A stretch of DNA of 64,000 nt from Diospyros lotus. Its lineage: Eukaryota; Streptophyta; Magnoliopsida; Ericales; Ebenaceae. The notes below the pieces were generated by a model that saw nothing but the letters and a program-made list of their open reading frames with translations, did no database searches and was not told where the DNA came from. This document shows positions 25,701-37,700 of this stretch, one piece after another; positions within the stretch are counted from its first letter, which is position 1, and each line of letters starts with the position of its first letter. The DNA lies in the NCBI RefSeq assembly GCF_014633365.1, contig NC_068339.1, positions 563,001 through 627,000 on the forward strand, given 5' to 3'. The position numbers and the translations under genes are program-made.

Positions 25701-28700
25701 TCTTCCTCAAATCATTCTCCTGTTCCCCTTCGGGATATTACTCACAGGTCACTAGAGAAGATACATGGAGAACAACATCAGTCTCCTCCTTGTCCATTAA
25801 AGGTTTATTCAAGAAGAAAGACTCCAAATACTCAACCTACACATGCTGAATCGCTGAAACCGAGTTCTGAATCATGGAATTCTAATGATGAACCAGCTCA
25901 ACAAGTGCAACCTTCTAATGCAGCCATGACATATTCAAACTCGGGTATTAACTCTCAATCTAAAACTGAGTTTAATGACCTAGATATCCCTATTGCCTTT
26001 AGAAAAGGAACCCGGAATTGTACCAAGCATCCTCTCCATTTATTTATGACCTATTCTCATTTATCTCCTAAACATAAATCCTTCTTAACCAGCCTTGATG
26101 CCATACCTATTCCTAAGAATCTGTCTAAAGCTTTAAGTAGTGAGAACTGGAAGGATGCCATGAAAGTGGAGATGGTAGCTCTTGAGAAAAATCAGACCTA
26201 GGAGTTGGTGGATTTTCCAAACGGAAAGCGGTTGGTAGGATATAAATGGGTATTCACAGTTAAGTACAAATCTGATGGGTCTATAGAGAGGTATGAGGCT
26301 AGGTTGGTGGCTAAGAGGTATACTCAAACCTATGGGGTGGACTACTTAGAAACTTTTACCCCTGTAGCAAAAATGAATACTGTCAAGGTATTATTGTCCT
26401 TAGCAGCTCACTATGACTGGTCATCACATCAATTTGATGTAAAAAATGCCTTCCTACATCGGGAGTTAGAGGAAGAGAAATATATGGAGGTTCCCTCGGG
26501 GTTTGAGCTGCAAATAGAAGGGGAAAATGTTGTATGCAGATTGAAAAAGACCCTTTATAGGATGAAGCAATCACCTAGGGCTTGGTTTGGGAGATTTACC
26601 ACGGTCATGCTCGGGTTAGGCTTCAAACAAAGTCAAGGTGACCACACCTTGTTTATCCATCATTCGGTTATAGGTATGATAACAATGCTTATTGTGTATG
26701 TTGATGACATTATTGTAACCAGAAACAACCAAGAAGGGATGGATCAGTTAAGAGTGTGTTTGGCAAAGGAGTTTGAAATCAAGGAGTTGGGAAAATTGAA
26801 GTACTTCTTAGGTGTAGAAGTAGCGAAATCTAAGGAGGGGATCTTTATTTCTCAACACAAATATGTACTTGATCTATTGAAAGAAACCAGTTTACTTGGA
26901 GGAAGGACTACTGATACTCCTATTGAAAAAAAACCCTAGGATTGGGGCTGATCTTGACACAGGTACAGTTGACAAGGGCTCTTATCAAAGGCTGATTGGG
27001 AGACTTATCTATTTGTCACATACAAGGTTGGACATTGCCAATTCATGCATGATCCTAGGGAGAGTCATCTAAAGATAGTACAAAGGATCCTTCACTACCT
27101 AAAGGGCACACTAGGGAAAGGAATTTTGTTTAAGAAGCAAGAAACCTTAACATTTGAAGCTTACACTGATGCAGACTATGCTGGGTCTCTTGTGGATAGA
27201 AGATCCACTTCTGATTACTGCACATTTTTAGGGGGGAATCTTATCATTTGGAGAAGTAAAAAACAAAATGTGATTGCAAGATCAAGCGTTGAGGCTGAGT
27301 TTAGAGCTATGGCTCTAGGTGTTTGTGAGCTATTGTGGTTAAAAATTGTGTTGAATGATCTGCAGGTTAAGTGGGCAATTCCTATGTGGCTTTATTGTGA
27401 CAATAAGTTTGCCATCAGCATAACCCATAACCCGGTTCAACATGACCGGACCAAACATGTGGAAGTAGACCGACATTTCATCAAAGAAAAGCTTGAAAGT
27501 GGTATGATATGTAGTCCTTGTGTCCCTACAGGAGAACAATTAGCAAACATTTTGACCAAAAGATTATCAAGCCAAGTGTTTCACAAACTTTTGAGCAAGC
27601 TGGGAATGTATGACATGCATTCATTAGCTTGAGGGGGAGTGTTGGCGGACATCTACTTCTTTCCTATTGGTTCTTCTTACCTATATGTTCCTATTTGTTC
27701 TTCTTTCCTAATTTAGTGCACAATGATATTATGCAAGATCAGTGTGATTGATTTCCTTAGGTGCTCTTTCCTTATTTGCTTGATTGTTTTGTTCAATTGT
27801 ATATTCTTTTCCTTTTGTATATATTTCCTAATGTAATCTAGATATCATCTAATTAGGAAAATTCCTAATTAGACTTAGGAATGTTGCCTATTATGATAGG
27901 CGTGTATGTGTATATATCAGTTGTTACTTTAGCCTTAATGAATAAGATTGGAGATTATTTTTTCATCCTTTTGACAACTTGTTATTCTTTCTTTTTTCTA
28001 GAAACAATTTAATTGTTAATGAGTTATTTATGCATTATTTTATGAAGACAACTATATACTTTGTACCACATAAATAAAGATAATGGAGCTAAGTAAAATC
28101 ATCTCAATTCTTATGGTTCCATTCTTTAGCAACCCGCATTCCTCTCCTCTACTTTTTTCCTCTTTAATATTTTTGCTTTCTTTCCTTTTATTTTTATTTT
28201 GATGGAAAATTGACTCAATGTCAAGAAGATGAGTTATAGGGAACAACTCTAGACATGGGATGTAGAGTGGAAATTCTGATTTCCTTTCTAAAGCAATTGG
28301 GATGATAAAAAAAATCAAGATCTGCAAAAGGGGATATCAAAATCTAATAAGAAAACAAAATTGGAGTTAAAGTCTGACCACTAACATGGTGCCAAAAGGG
28401 TAATAAGTATGCTTTGACAACATGAGTAGGTTTTAAAGATCACATTACTAGGAATGCACATGATATATGAAGAAGTTTGGACTTTTAAACACCTTAAAAT
28501 TTCTCACTTTATTATTCAAATTGGACACATTTATATACAAATGGTAGTTGTTCATGTGGAAACAATTACACACAAAAAAAACTGTTACTTAGAAAATAAA
28601 TAATTGTATAATGAATGGAAAATTGCTTCTATATTTCGTCTAATTGCCTAACTGTCTATATTCCTTGTACACGTTTATCTACACGCCCCCTCAACCTGGG

Positions 28701-31700
28701 CTGTAAATATTAAGAAAGCCCTAGCTTGGATCTTCACATCTTCAAACTAAGTCTTCAGTGGGTAGTGTTTGGTAGATCATTGGTATATAGGAAGTCCACC
28801 TTCAATTTTTCTTTTTATGAAGTGTCTGTTTATTTAGGTCACTTTAAACTGGTTGAGTGCTGCCGATATTTTAATTTGACGACTAAAATATTGGGTGTTT
28901 GAGAGGTCTCCTTGACAATGCTTCTGTTGTGCCTTAGTGTCGAAATACTTCTCCTTTGCGACATTCTAGATTTTTTGTATCGTCTCATGGAGGATGACAT
29001 TTACTCTGACTTGTTGTGTCTTCATTAAGAGTATATTTATTTTACTAGTATTGCAATTAGCATCATCCTTCAATTCCTCTGGAGATATGATTGACAACAA
29101 CCCCTCAAAGGCTTATTAGGATTTGATTTTATGCATCTCTTCTTTTTTGCGGGACTGGAGAGATGGTTGCGACTATGGCTGTAGTGATGGTGAATGAAGA
29201 AGAAGGAGATGACTGGAAATTTCTCTGTGATTGTGGCTCCATTTTGTGACCATCTTCGCCGCTCTCTCTCTCTCTCTCTCACCGTTTTGATACCATGAAG
29301 AAGTTTGGACTTTTAAACTCCTTAAAATTTCTCACTTTATTATTTGGATTGGACACATTTATACACAAATTGTAACTGCTCATACGGAAACAGTTACACA
29401 GAAAAAACTACCACTTAAAGAAATAAATAACTATATAATGAATGAAAAATTGCCTCTATATTTTGCCTAACTGTCTATATTTCTTGTACATGTTTTTCTA
29501 TAATATATGTGCACACATTGTAGTTACTAAGGGTGCGCAGCGAACCTAATAGGCCCAAGAACCATACTAAACTAGAACAATTAGGCCTAGTCTGCTTCAT
29601 TTTTCTAATACCATGCTTATGTCTTCGTTCTACATTTTAGAGAATAAAACAATGGTTTTATTTTTTGTTGTTGTATCAGTCTACCTAAACTAATTGGAGA
29701 ACTAACCATTGGGAATGAATTACTACCCAACTAAGAATTGGTGTAATGCCTTGCTCTCCCGAAGCCTCACTAATTATCCAAAAACTTGGGAATTTTTTTA
29801 AATTTAATTAATCAATTTCCCACTACCCGACTAGAGGTAACTTAACCATGCAAGCCATGTTCTAGCTCATCAAGGGTTAACTTGGTTAAGTTCACGATTT
29901 AATCCTAACATCTAGTGGGTGAAACCCTTAATTTCATTTCTAACTTCATTTGGGTGAATTAATTTCATTTCTAACTTCATTTAATTAAGGGTGGCTAAAA
30001 TCTGTTTTTCAGAGGTGTAGGATTGAACCTCATAAACTCATTTGATGTTTACAAACATTCTAGCTATTATTTAAAATCATTTCTCAACTTTTTCAAAACC
30101 TGCTCAAGTAGGTTTCAAAATCTACCTTTGGTACAAGGCTTCTTTAATTCAGTTGTGTCAGAAAATACCGAAATTCTCACTTATATTCAAGGATTTATCT
30201 GCTTGATTTGTGTTTCCATGTTTCCTTTCTAAGGGATTATATCTTGACTGTATCTTGTAAATCTTTCTTAATTTCAGTAGAAGCTAGATTAGGAAACTGC
30301 CTAATGTAGAAGGCTAAAATTAGATAGTTCTCCTTTCCCAATTGTATATAATCTTGTCACCCTACAAGGAGGAATGAGATTGGTTTTTTCCCGACTACTT
30401 TTGACATGGTATCAGAGTCCTAGGTTCATGTTCCTAGAGCCGGCCATCATGTTTGTTTTCTGGTTAGCTATAGCCGATAACAATATCCAATCCACTTTCA
30501 TAGCTATCAAAACCCTACAACCATGACAGATTCAATGGAATCCAGTAGTACTTTGTTCTAGTGGAAATAATGGTATTCCTTCAAGTGGTCCCAGTTAATC
30601 TGAACGTTTCTGAAGGGTAGAGGGAAGCTAAGTCATCTATTTGGGATCGGACCTAAGAAGGAAGACCCCACATATGCAGCCTGGGACAAAGAAGACTCGT
30701 TGGTCATGTCTGAGCTTTGGAATTCCATGCTATCAGAGATCAGTGACACGGTGATGTTTCTATACTCTGCTGAGGAGATTTGGGATGCTATGAAGCTAAC
30801 ATACTCTAAAGTTCATTATGCTGCCAGATTTATGAGATAAGGACTAAGGTGGCAGCCACCAAGCAAGGATCTCGGTCAATCACCGAGTATGCCAACCTCT
30901 TGCAAACTTTGTGATAAGAGTTGGATCATTATCAATGTATCTAGATGAAGTGCAATGAGGATGCAGCTTTACAAAAAAGGTTTGTTGAAAAGGAGATAAT
31001 CTATGATTTTCTTGCTGGACTAAACTTAGAGTTTAGATCCTTGGAAAGGATGATTTTCCCTCTCTAAATGAAACGATCTCAATTGTGCGTGCGGAAGAAG
31101 GGCGGAGAAGAGTGATGCTTGATACTTCATCTATAGAAAGTTTAGCACTTGTGATGGTAAAGGGTTCTAGCTTAGAGAAGCATCCTAGGGAGAAAAGGAA
31201 GGCGTCTGATTCATCAAAGGTAATTAACAGAAACTCCTTATGGTGCAGCTATTGCAAGAAGCCTTAGCATACCATAGAAAAGTGTTGGAAGCTCCATAGT
31301 AAGCCCCCTAAGGATGGACAATTAAGGGGCTAGGGGCAAGTTCATGTGGCTAGTAGCCAGCAACTTGTTGAGGGAAAGGTTCAAGACCAAGTAGAAATGA
31401 TGGAGCTCAATAGAGAAGAAATTGAGAAACTCAGAAGCCTATTAGGGTCCTTGGAAAAGAAACCCGAAACAAGTACTTGCATTCTAGCTTTTACAGGTAT
31501 ATGTTCCTCTTCTCTTGTATTTCATGCTTCAGATACCAGCCTTCCAAATACATGGATTCTTGACTCTGGAGCCATAGATCATATGACCTGTTCCTACCAT
31601 CGATTTATCACCTATACACCATGCCCTAGCACAAGGAAAATAACCATGGCAGATGGGTCATTGACAATTGTAGCTGGCCAAGGAAATGTTCCCATCAATA

Positions 31701-34700
31701 GTCATCTCACCCTTAAAAACGTTCTCCATGTTCCTAAACTTTTCACAAACCTTGTGTCCATCCAAAAGCTTACTATAGATTCTAATAGTAATGTCATATT
31801 TTATCCCTCTTTTTGTGAATTTCAAGAACAAGATAGGAGGAGGAAGATTGGGCGTGCTAGGGAGAGAGATGAACTATACTACCTTGAAGACCTTAGTAGA
31901 CAGGTTCAAAAAAAGAAAGTTTCTCCTTTATCATTCCTAGTTAAGTCCGATAAAGATAAGTTGTGCCTTCATCACTTTTGTCTTGGTCATCCCTCTTTTA
32001 GGGTCCTTAAATTGTTGTTCCCTTTATTGTTCAAAGGATTAGATGTGGAGGATTATCATTGTGATGTATGTGAACTTGCAAAACATAGAAGAATCTCATT
32101 TCCTCTTACTAATAAAAGAAGTTATCTTCCCTTCACACTGGTTCACAGTGATATATGGAGCCCTTCCACTGTTCCTAACATTTAGAGAGCAAGATGGTTT
32201 GTCTCCTTTGTTGATGATTGCACTCGTGTGGTTTGGTTATTTCTTTTGAAAGCTAAATCTGAAATGTGCATTGTTTTTCCTGATAATTTACTCTTAGTAA
32301 TAAAATGGTTTTGTTAATGACTATATGAAAATCAATCTCTATAAAATGGATTACATAAATGAGAAAATAACTTTTATAATATGAAGCAAGGCATGGATTA
32401 TACAAATGAGAAAATAAATTTTAATATGTGAATTGTGAAGAAAGGTATGGATTATATGAATGAGAAAACAAACTTTTAATACATGAATTTTGAAGCAAGA
32501 TATGAAATCCTATAAAAGAATCATTGAGTTTGGTTGAGTGATATTTATTTCAAAATATACTTTTGATAATCTCAACTTGCTTTCAAAAAGATCTAAATGA
32601 GGTTTTGTTAAAGTTTTCTATGTTTTCAAAAGGATAGTCGACTATGCTGTTAAGGATAGTTGACTATGTATAAGGATAGTCGACTATGCTGATTTGATCT
32701 GTCGACTATGTGAGGCATCTGTCGACTATTTCTTAATCTGTCGACTATTTCTTAATCTGTCGACTATCAAGTAAGGATAGTCGACTATGGCATTTCATCT
32801 GTCGACTATTTTTGTTCATAAAATTCAAAATTTTCTTCACATTTTTGCAATAGTCGATTGTGCATATGTATCTGTCGACTATGGGATTTTTGTGTTATAA
32901 GATAGTCGACTATGCGTTTTTGTCTGTCGACTATGTTTTGTTTTATTTGTAAAAATAGTCAACTATGCATTTTCTTCTATCGACTATGTGTTTCGCAGAA
33001 AGCTTCCAACGGCTATTTTTTCAAATCCCAACAGCTCCAAACGGCTAGTTTCTTCTTCAATCTTTATGGAAGCCTATAAATACAACTCAAGCAAGATCAA
33101 GAGAGGGCTAATGGATGGAAATGAATTGATTTGAGCTTACGGTTTATCTTCGTTTGTATTTACAGTGCTCTGTGCCTTCATTGTTATACTTTTCTCTCCA
33201 AAGCTTCATTCTATTATTGTTAATACATTCATTTAAGCCTTGTTTAATCTTGAGAGACATTGTAACTAAGAGATTCATCTCTTAGATTCTCTCATATTCT
33301 ATATTTCTTATTCTTCCTAGCTTGTGTAGCTAGAGGGCCCATTTGAGTGGGAGGTTTTGTATTTTCCTAGTCTTGGACTAGAAGACCTACTTGGTTTAAA
33401 TAGGGGGTTTTAGTGGATGGTTTGAAAAATCCTTAGTGAGGAACTAAGGTAGTGGATTAGGCTTGGGTTAAGCCGAACCACTATAAATCCTTTGTGTTCT
33501 TCTCTTGTGCTTGTAGTTTTATTTCATTTATTATTTCAACCAATTCAATAATCCTCACTTGCATCGAATTTTTCATCAAAAGGATTTCAAAGTTCTATCA
33601 AGTTTTTTTTTTTAAAATATCCAATTCACCCCCCCATCTTGGTGTGTGCCATAGAACCTACTGTTCTAACATTTCCCATCTTCTATAACATGGTCAAAAC
33701 TCAATTTGGTGTTGAGATAAGGAGCAATTTGATAATGCCAATGATTACTTTAATCAGTCTTTATATTATTTTTTTTCATGAAAATGGCATAATCCATGAA
33801 TCTTCTTGTGTCCATACTCCTCAAAAAAATGGGGTGGCTGAGAGAAAGAATAATCATCTTTTGGTTGTTATAAGAGCTCTTCTCTTCCAAAATAATGTTC
33901 CAAAACAATATTAGAGGAGAAGCAGTCTTGACAGCCACATATCTCATTAATAGGCTGCCCTCTAGAAGTCTTGACTCCTATGGTCCAATAATCTTCATGC
34001 AAAATTCTATCCTGGGGTCAATGTCTCTAATGGCCTTACTCCTAAAGTCTTTGGATGCCTATCCTTTGTTCATATTCATACTCCTCATCGTGGAAAACTT
34101 CATCCTCGCACCCTAAATTGTATCTTTGTTGGATACTCTTCCACTCAAAAGAGCTATAAGTGTTATCATCCTCCTACTAAGAAAGTTCTTGTCTTAGTTG
34201 ATGTTACCTTTGTTAAAGATACTTCCTATTTTGTTTGTCCTTATATTCAGGGGGAGATTGTCTTCTTAGAAGACAAGGACAAGGATCTATTTATTCTTGA
34301 TTTCTCTTCTTCTCTAAATCCATATTCTCCTTATTTGGTCTCTAATTCTAAGGACTTTTACAGGGCATGATACTCGCAAGGGGGGGGGGGGGGGGGGGGG
34401 GTGCAATTATCCAAATCTTCTTGTCCGCTACAAGTATATTCAAGAGGGAAGGCACCAGCTCCTCTACCTATGCAAGTTTCATCATCTTAAACAAGTCCTA
34501 ACCCTAGTATTCCTATTCCCGAACCAAAACTTCTCACTAAACCTACAACTGATCCGAACCCAAGTGACTATGATAAACTTGATCCCAAGGATCTTGACCT
34601 TCTCATTGTTATCTGGAAGGGAACAAGGTCTTGTACCAAACACCCTCTACATTTGTTCTTATCCTATTCAAACATGTCTCCTAAGCACAAAGCCTTTCTT

Positions 34701-37700
34701 ACTAGCCTAAACACAATCCCTATACCAAGGACCTTGTTCGAAGCAATAGGCAATGAGAATTGGAAGAGTGCCATGGAAGTAGAGATGGTAGCACTGAAAA
34801 ATAATCAAACTTGAGAGTTGATGAAATTACCCAAGAGAAAGAATCTGGTGGGTTGCAAATGGGTGTACACTGTAAAATATAGATCAGATGGGTCCTTAGA
34901 AAGGTACAAAGCAAGGTTAGTTGTTAAGGGATATACACAAACATATGGGATAGACTATTTGAAAACATTTGCCCCAATGGAAAAAATGAATACTGTGAGA
35001 GTGCTTTTGTCCTTACTGCTAACCTAAGCTGGAAATTGCAGCAATTTGACGTCAAAAATGCATTCTTACATGGGTACTTAGAAGAGATCTATATGGAAGT
35101 ACCACCTAGGTTAGACAAGAGAGAATGTAGTCTGAAGATTGAAAAAAGCTTTGTATGGATTGAAATAGTCACCAAGGGCGTGGTTTAGCCTGTTCACCAA
35201 AGACATGTTTGGTCTGGGATACAAACAAAGTCAAGGAAATCACACCATATTTATAAATCACTCGGCCACAGGGGGAGTGATTGCATTACTTATTTATGTG
35301 GATGATATCATAGTAACAAGAAATGATATGGCAGGAATGGAAATGTTGAGAGGCTGTTTGGTTAAGGAATTTGAGATTAAGAAGCTGGGCAGATTGAAAT
35401 ACTTTTTGAGTATTGAGGTGGCTCATTCTAAGCAAAGAATCTTTATCTCTCAACAGACATACATACTTGACTTGTTGACTGAAACTGGGATGTTGAGAAG
35501 TAGGGTTGTTGACACACCAATTGAACCCAATCACAAGTTAGGAGATGTTCCAGAAGATGCTACTATGGATAAAGGCTCTTATCAAAGGCTAGTGGGTAGG
35601 CTCATTTATCTCTCCCATACCTAGCCAAATAGGTTTATGCAGTGAGTGTGGCTAGTCAATTCATGCATAATCCTAAGGAAACTCATCTAAAAGCAGTGTA
35701 TAGGATCCTACATTATTTAAATGGGACATCGGGTAAGGGTATATTGTTCAAGAAGGGGGAAAAGTTGTCTCTTGAAGCTTATACCGATGTTGACCATGCA
35801 GGGTCAGTGATTGATAAAAGGTCAACCTCAGGGTATTGCACATTTCTATGGGGTAATCTTGTGACTTGGAGAAGCAAGAAACAAAGTGTTATAACTTGAT
35901 CAAGCGTTGAAACAGAGTTCAAATCAATGGCTTTAGAAATATGTGAACCACTTTGGATTAAGATACTGTTGAATTTTGACTTAGTAGCTGTTGATGTGGT
36001 TTAAAGAAGTCAAAATAAATTAAGATTATCCATAACCAATAAATTAGCAAATATCTGATATTGTTTGTTAGTTGTTTTGGCTGGATAGTATGCCATATTA
36101 TTCTCCTTTTTATACTCATTTCAATTTACATTTTAGTTGTATAAATTGAAGTTTACGATTGAATAAAATATATGACTTTCGCTTTGGTATTTTTTCCCTT
36201 TCATTTTCTTCTTTCTTCATAAAATACCAACAAATGGTATCAGAGCCCTTCTTCTTGAGGGACCTGTGAGATTGAGTAAACCAAAAATGGAGGGTCCAAA
36301 GAAATATGCGTTTGTAGATGTTTCTCTTGAAGAAACATTACAGAAGAGTTCTTTTGGAGATTTTGAGGAAACAACTGCGTTAAAATCATCAAAAAATGTT
36401 GAGGTTGTGGACCAAGTTTCTCATAATGGAATTGCTTCTGCATCTGAGGTTGGTGTTTCTCAAGGTTCATCGTCAGCCTGGAAAAAAAGTTCTGGTTTGT
36501 CAGTGGAAGCTTTGGAAAAAATGATGGAAGATCCAACTATGCAGAAGATGGTTTATCCATATCTGCCAGATGAGGAATCCTTCTACATTTAAATGGATGT
36601 TGCAGATCACAACAACAAGAAGGAGAAACTAGAGCTGCTGCTTATCAACATGAGGAGGAGGAGTTATTTTAACTCTAGTAAAAAATAACCATATCCATGC
36701 CTATGCCCCCAAAAAATGCCTATACCCAAAAAAAATGCCTATGCCTCAAAACCCATAACCATACCTATGCTTCATAACTATAAAATCATAAAATGCCCAT
36801 ATGTTATATCCAAGACGTGTCAAAATTTAAAATTTATATTTGCAGCCTCAAAGTCAAGGAGGAGTGTTGAATTTTGACTTAGTAACTGTTGATGTGGTTT
36901 GAAGAAGTCAAAATAAATTAAGATTATCCATAACCAATAAATTAGCAAATATCTGATATTGTTTGTTAGTTATTTTGGTTGGATATTATGCCATATTATT
37001 CTCCTTTTTATGCTCATTTCAATTTAAATTTTAGTTGTATAAATTGAAGTTTACGATTGAATAAAATATATGACTTTCGCTTTGGTATTTTTTCCCTTTC
37101 ATTTTCTTCTTTCTTCATAAAATACCAACTTACATTTTAGTTGTATAAATTGAAGTTTACAATTGAATAAAATATATGACTTTCGCTTTGGTATTTTTTC
37201 CCTTTCATTTTCTTCTTTCTTCATAAAATACCAACAGATACTCTTGGAAGACCAGAGGATAAGTGCATAGCACCTATGAGGCTCTACTGTGACAATAAAT
37301 CTGCTATTAACATTGCTCATAATGTAGTATAACATGACTTGACAAATCATATTGAAGTAGATAGACATTTCATAAAGGAAAAGCTAAATAGTGGCTTAAT
37401 TTGCAAACCCTTTGTATCTACCGATGATCAACTTGCAGATATTCTTACAAAAGATCTGCCTAGCCATGTGCGTCAAAGGTTATTGAGCAAGATTGAAATG
37501 CAAGACGTTCACTCAATCTTGAGGGGGAGCGTCAGAAAATACCGAGATTCTCACTTATATTCAAGGATTTATTTGCTTGATTTGTATTTCCAGATATTAT
37601 ATCTTGACTGTATCTTGAAAATCTTTCTTAATTTCAGTAGAAGCTAGATTAGGAAACTGCCTAATGTCGAAGGCTAAAATTAGATAGTTCTCCTTTCCCA

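Larger units (their letters stand above)
18003..27976 (+). mobile_element. Copia C: Ty1/copia retrotransposon split by nested copia D
   Basis: 337-bp LTRs (18003-18339 and 27640-27976) bound 9974 bp, or 5182 bp without nested element D. Primer binding site TGGTATCAGAGC starts at 18340; polypurine tract GAGGGGGAG lies at 27631-27639. The LTRs differ at about 13 positions (about 4%). The flanks share ACTTGTT (17994-18000 and 27977-27983), but two extra bases (TG) sit before the 5' LTR, so the duplication is imperfect. It is antisense to the channel gene, in intron 4. Confidence 0.93.
28468..29502 (-). mobile_element. 1035-bp TRIM-like non-autonomous LTR retrotransposon
   Basis: Direct repeats 28468-28683 (216 bp) and 29296-29502 (207 bp) are bounded by an identical ATATA duplication (28463-28467 and 29503-29507). 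Orientation is minus: TGGTATCAAAAC (the reverse complement of 29284-29295) lies next to the right LTR as primer binding site, and TTGAGGGGGCG (the reverse complement of 28684-28694) precedes the left LTR as polypurine tract. The 0.6-kb interior has a (CT)n run at 29260-29280 and no retroelement protein. Confidence 0.88.
35967..37236 (+). mobile_element. Element F: small non-autonomous LTR element carrying a TIC40 fragment
   Basis: 1270 bp inserted in copia E RNase H with an exact GATAC duplication (35962-35966 and 37237-37241). LTR 1 is 35967-36232 and LTR 2 is 36865-37129, followed by an extra 107-bp copy of the LTR 3' part (37130-37236). Primer binding site TGGTATCAGAGC starts at 36235; a polypurine-like AAGTCAAGGAGGAG precedes LTR 2. 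The 0.63-kb interior encodes no retroelement protein but carries a host-gene segment. LTRs 1 and 2 differ at about 7 positions (about 3%). Confidence 0.9.

Noticed and set aside
24630..26201. 523-residue ORF as a domesticated integrase gene
   Set aside because: It lies within the copia C structure, starts mid-domain, has lost the catalytic Glu and has an adjoining frame broken by stops.
32634..32988. CRISPR-like repeat array
   Set aside because: The context is a plant retrotransposon LTR; spacers are irregular, units vary, and no cas genes exist.
36266..36592. ORF as a functional TIC40-like gene
   Set aside because: It is a frameshifted fragment enclosed by LTRs with a target duplication; no transit peptide, no C-terminus.
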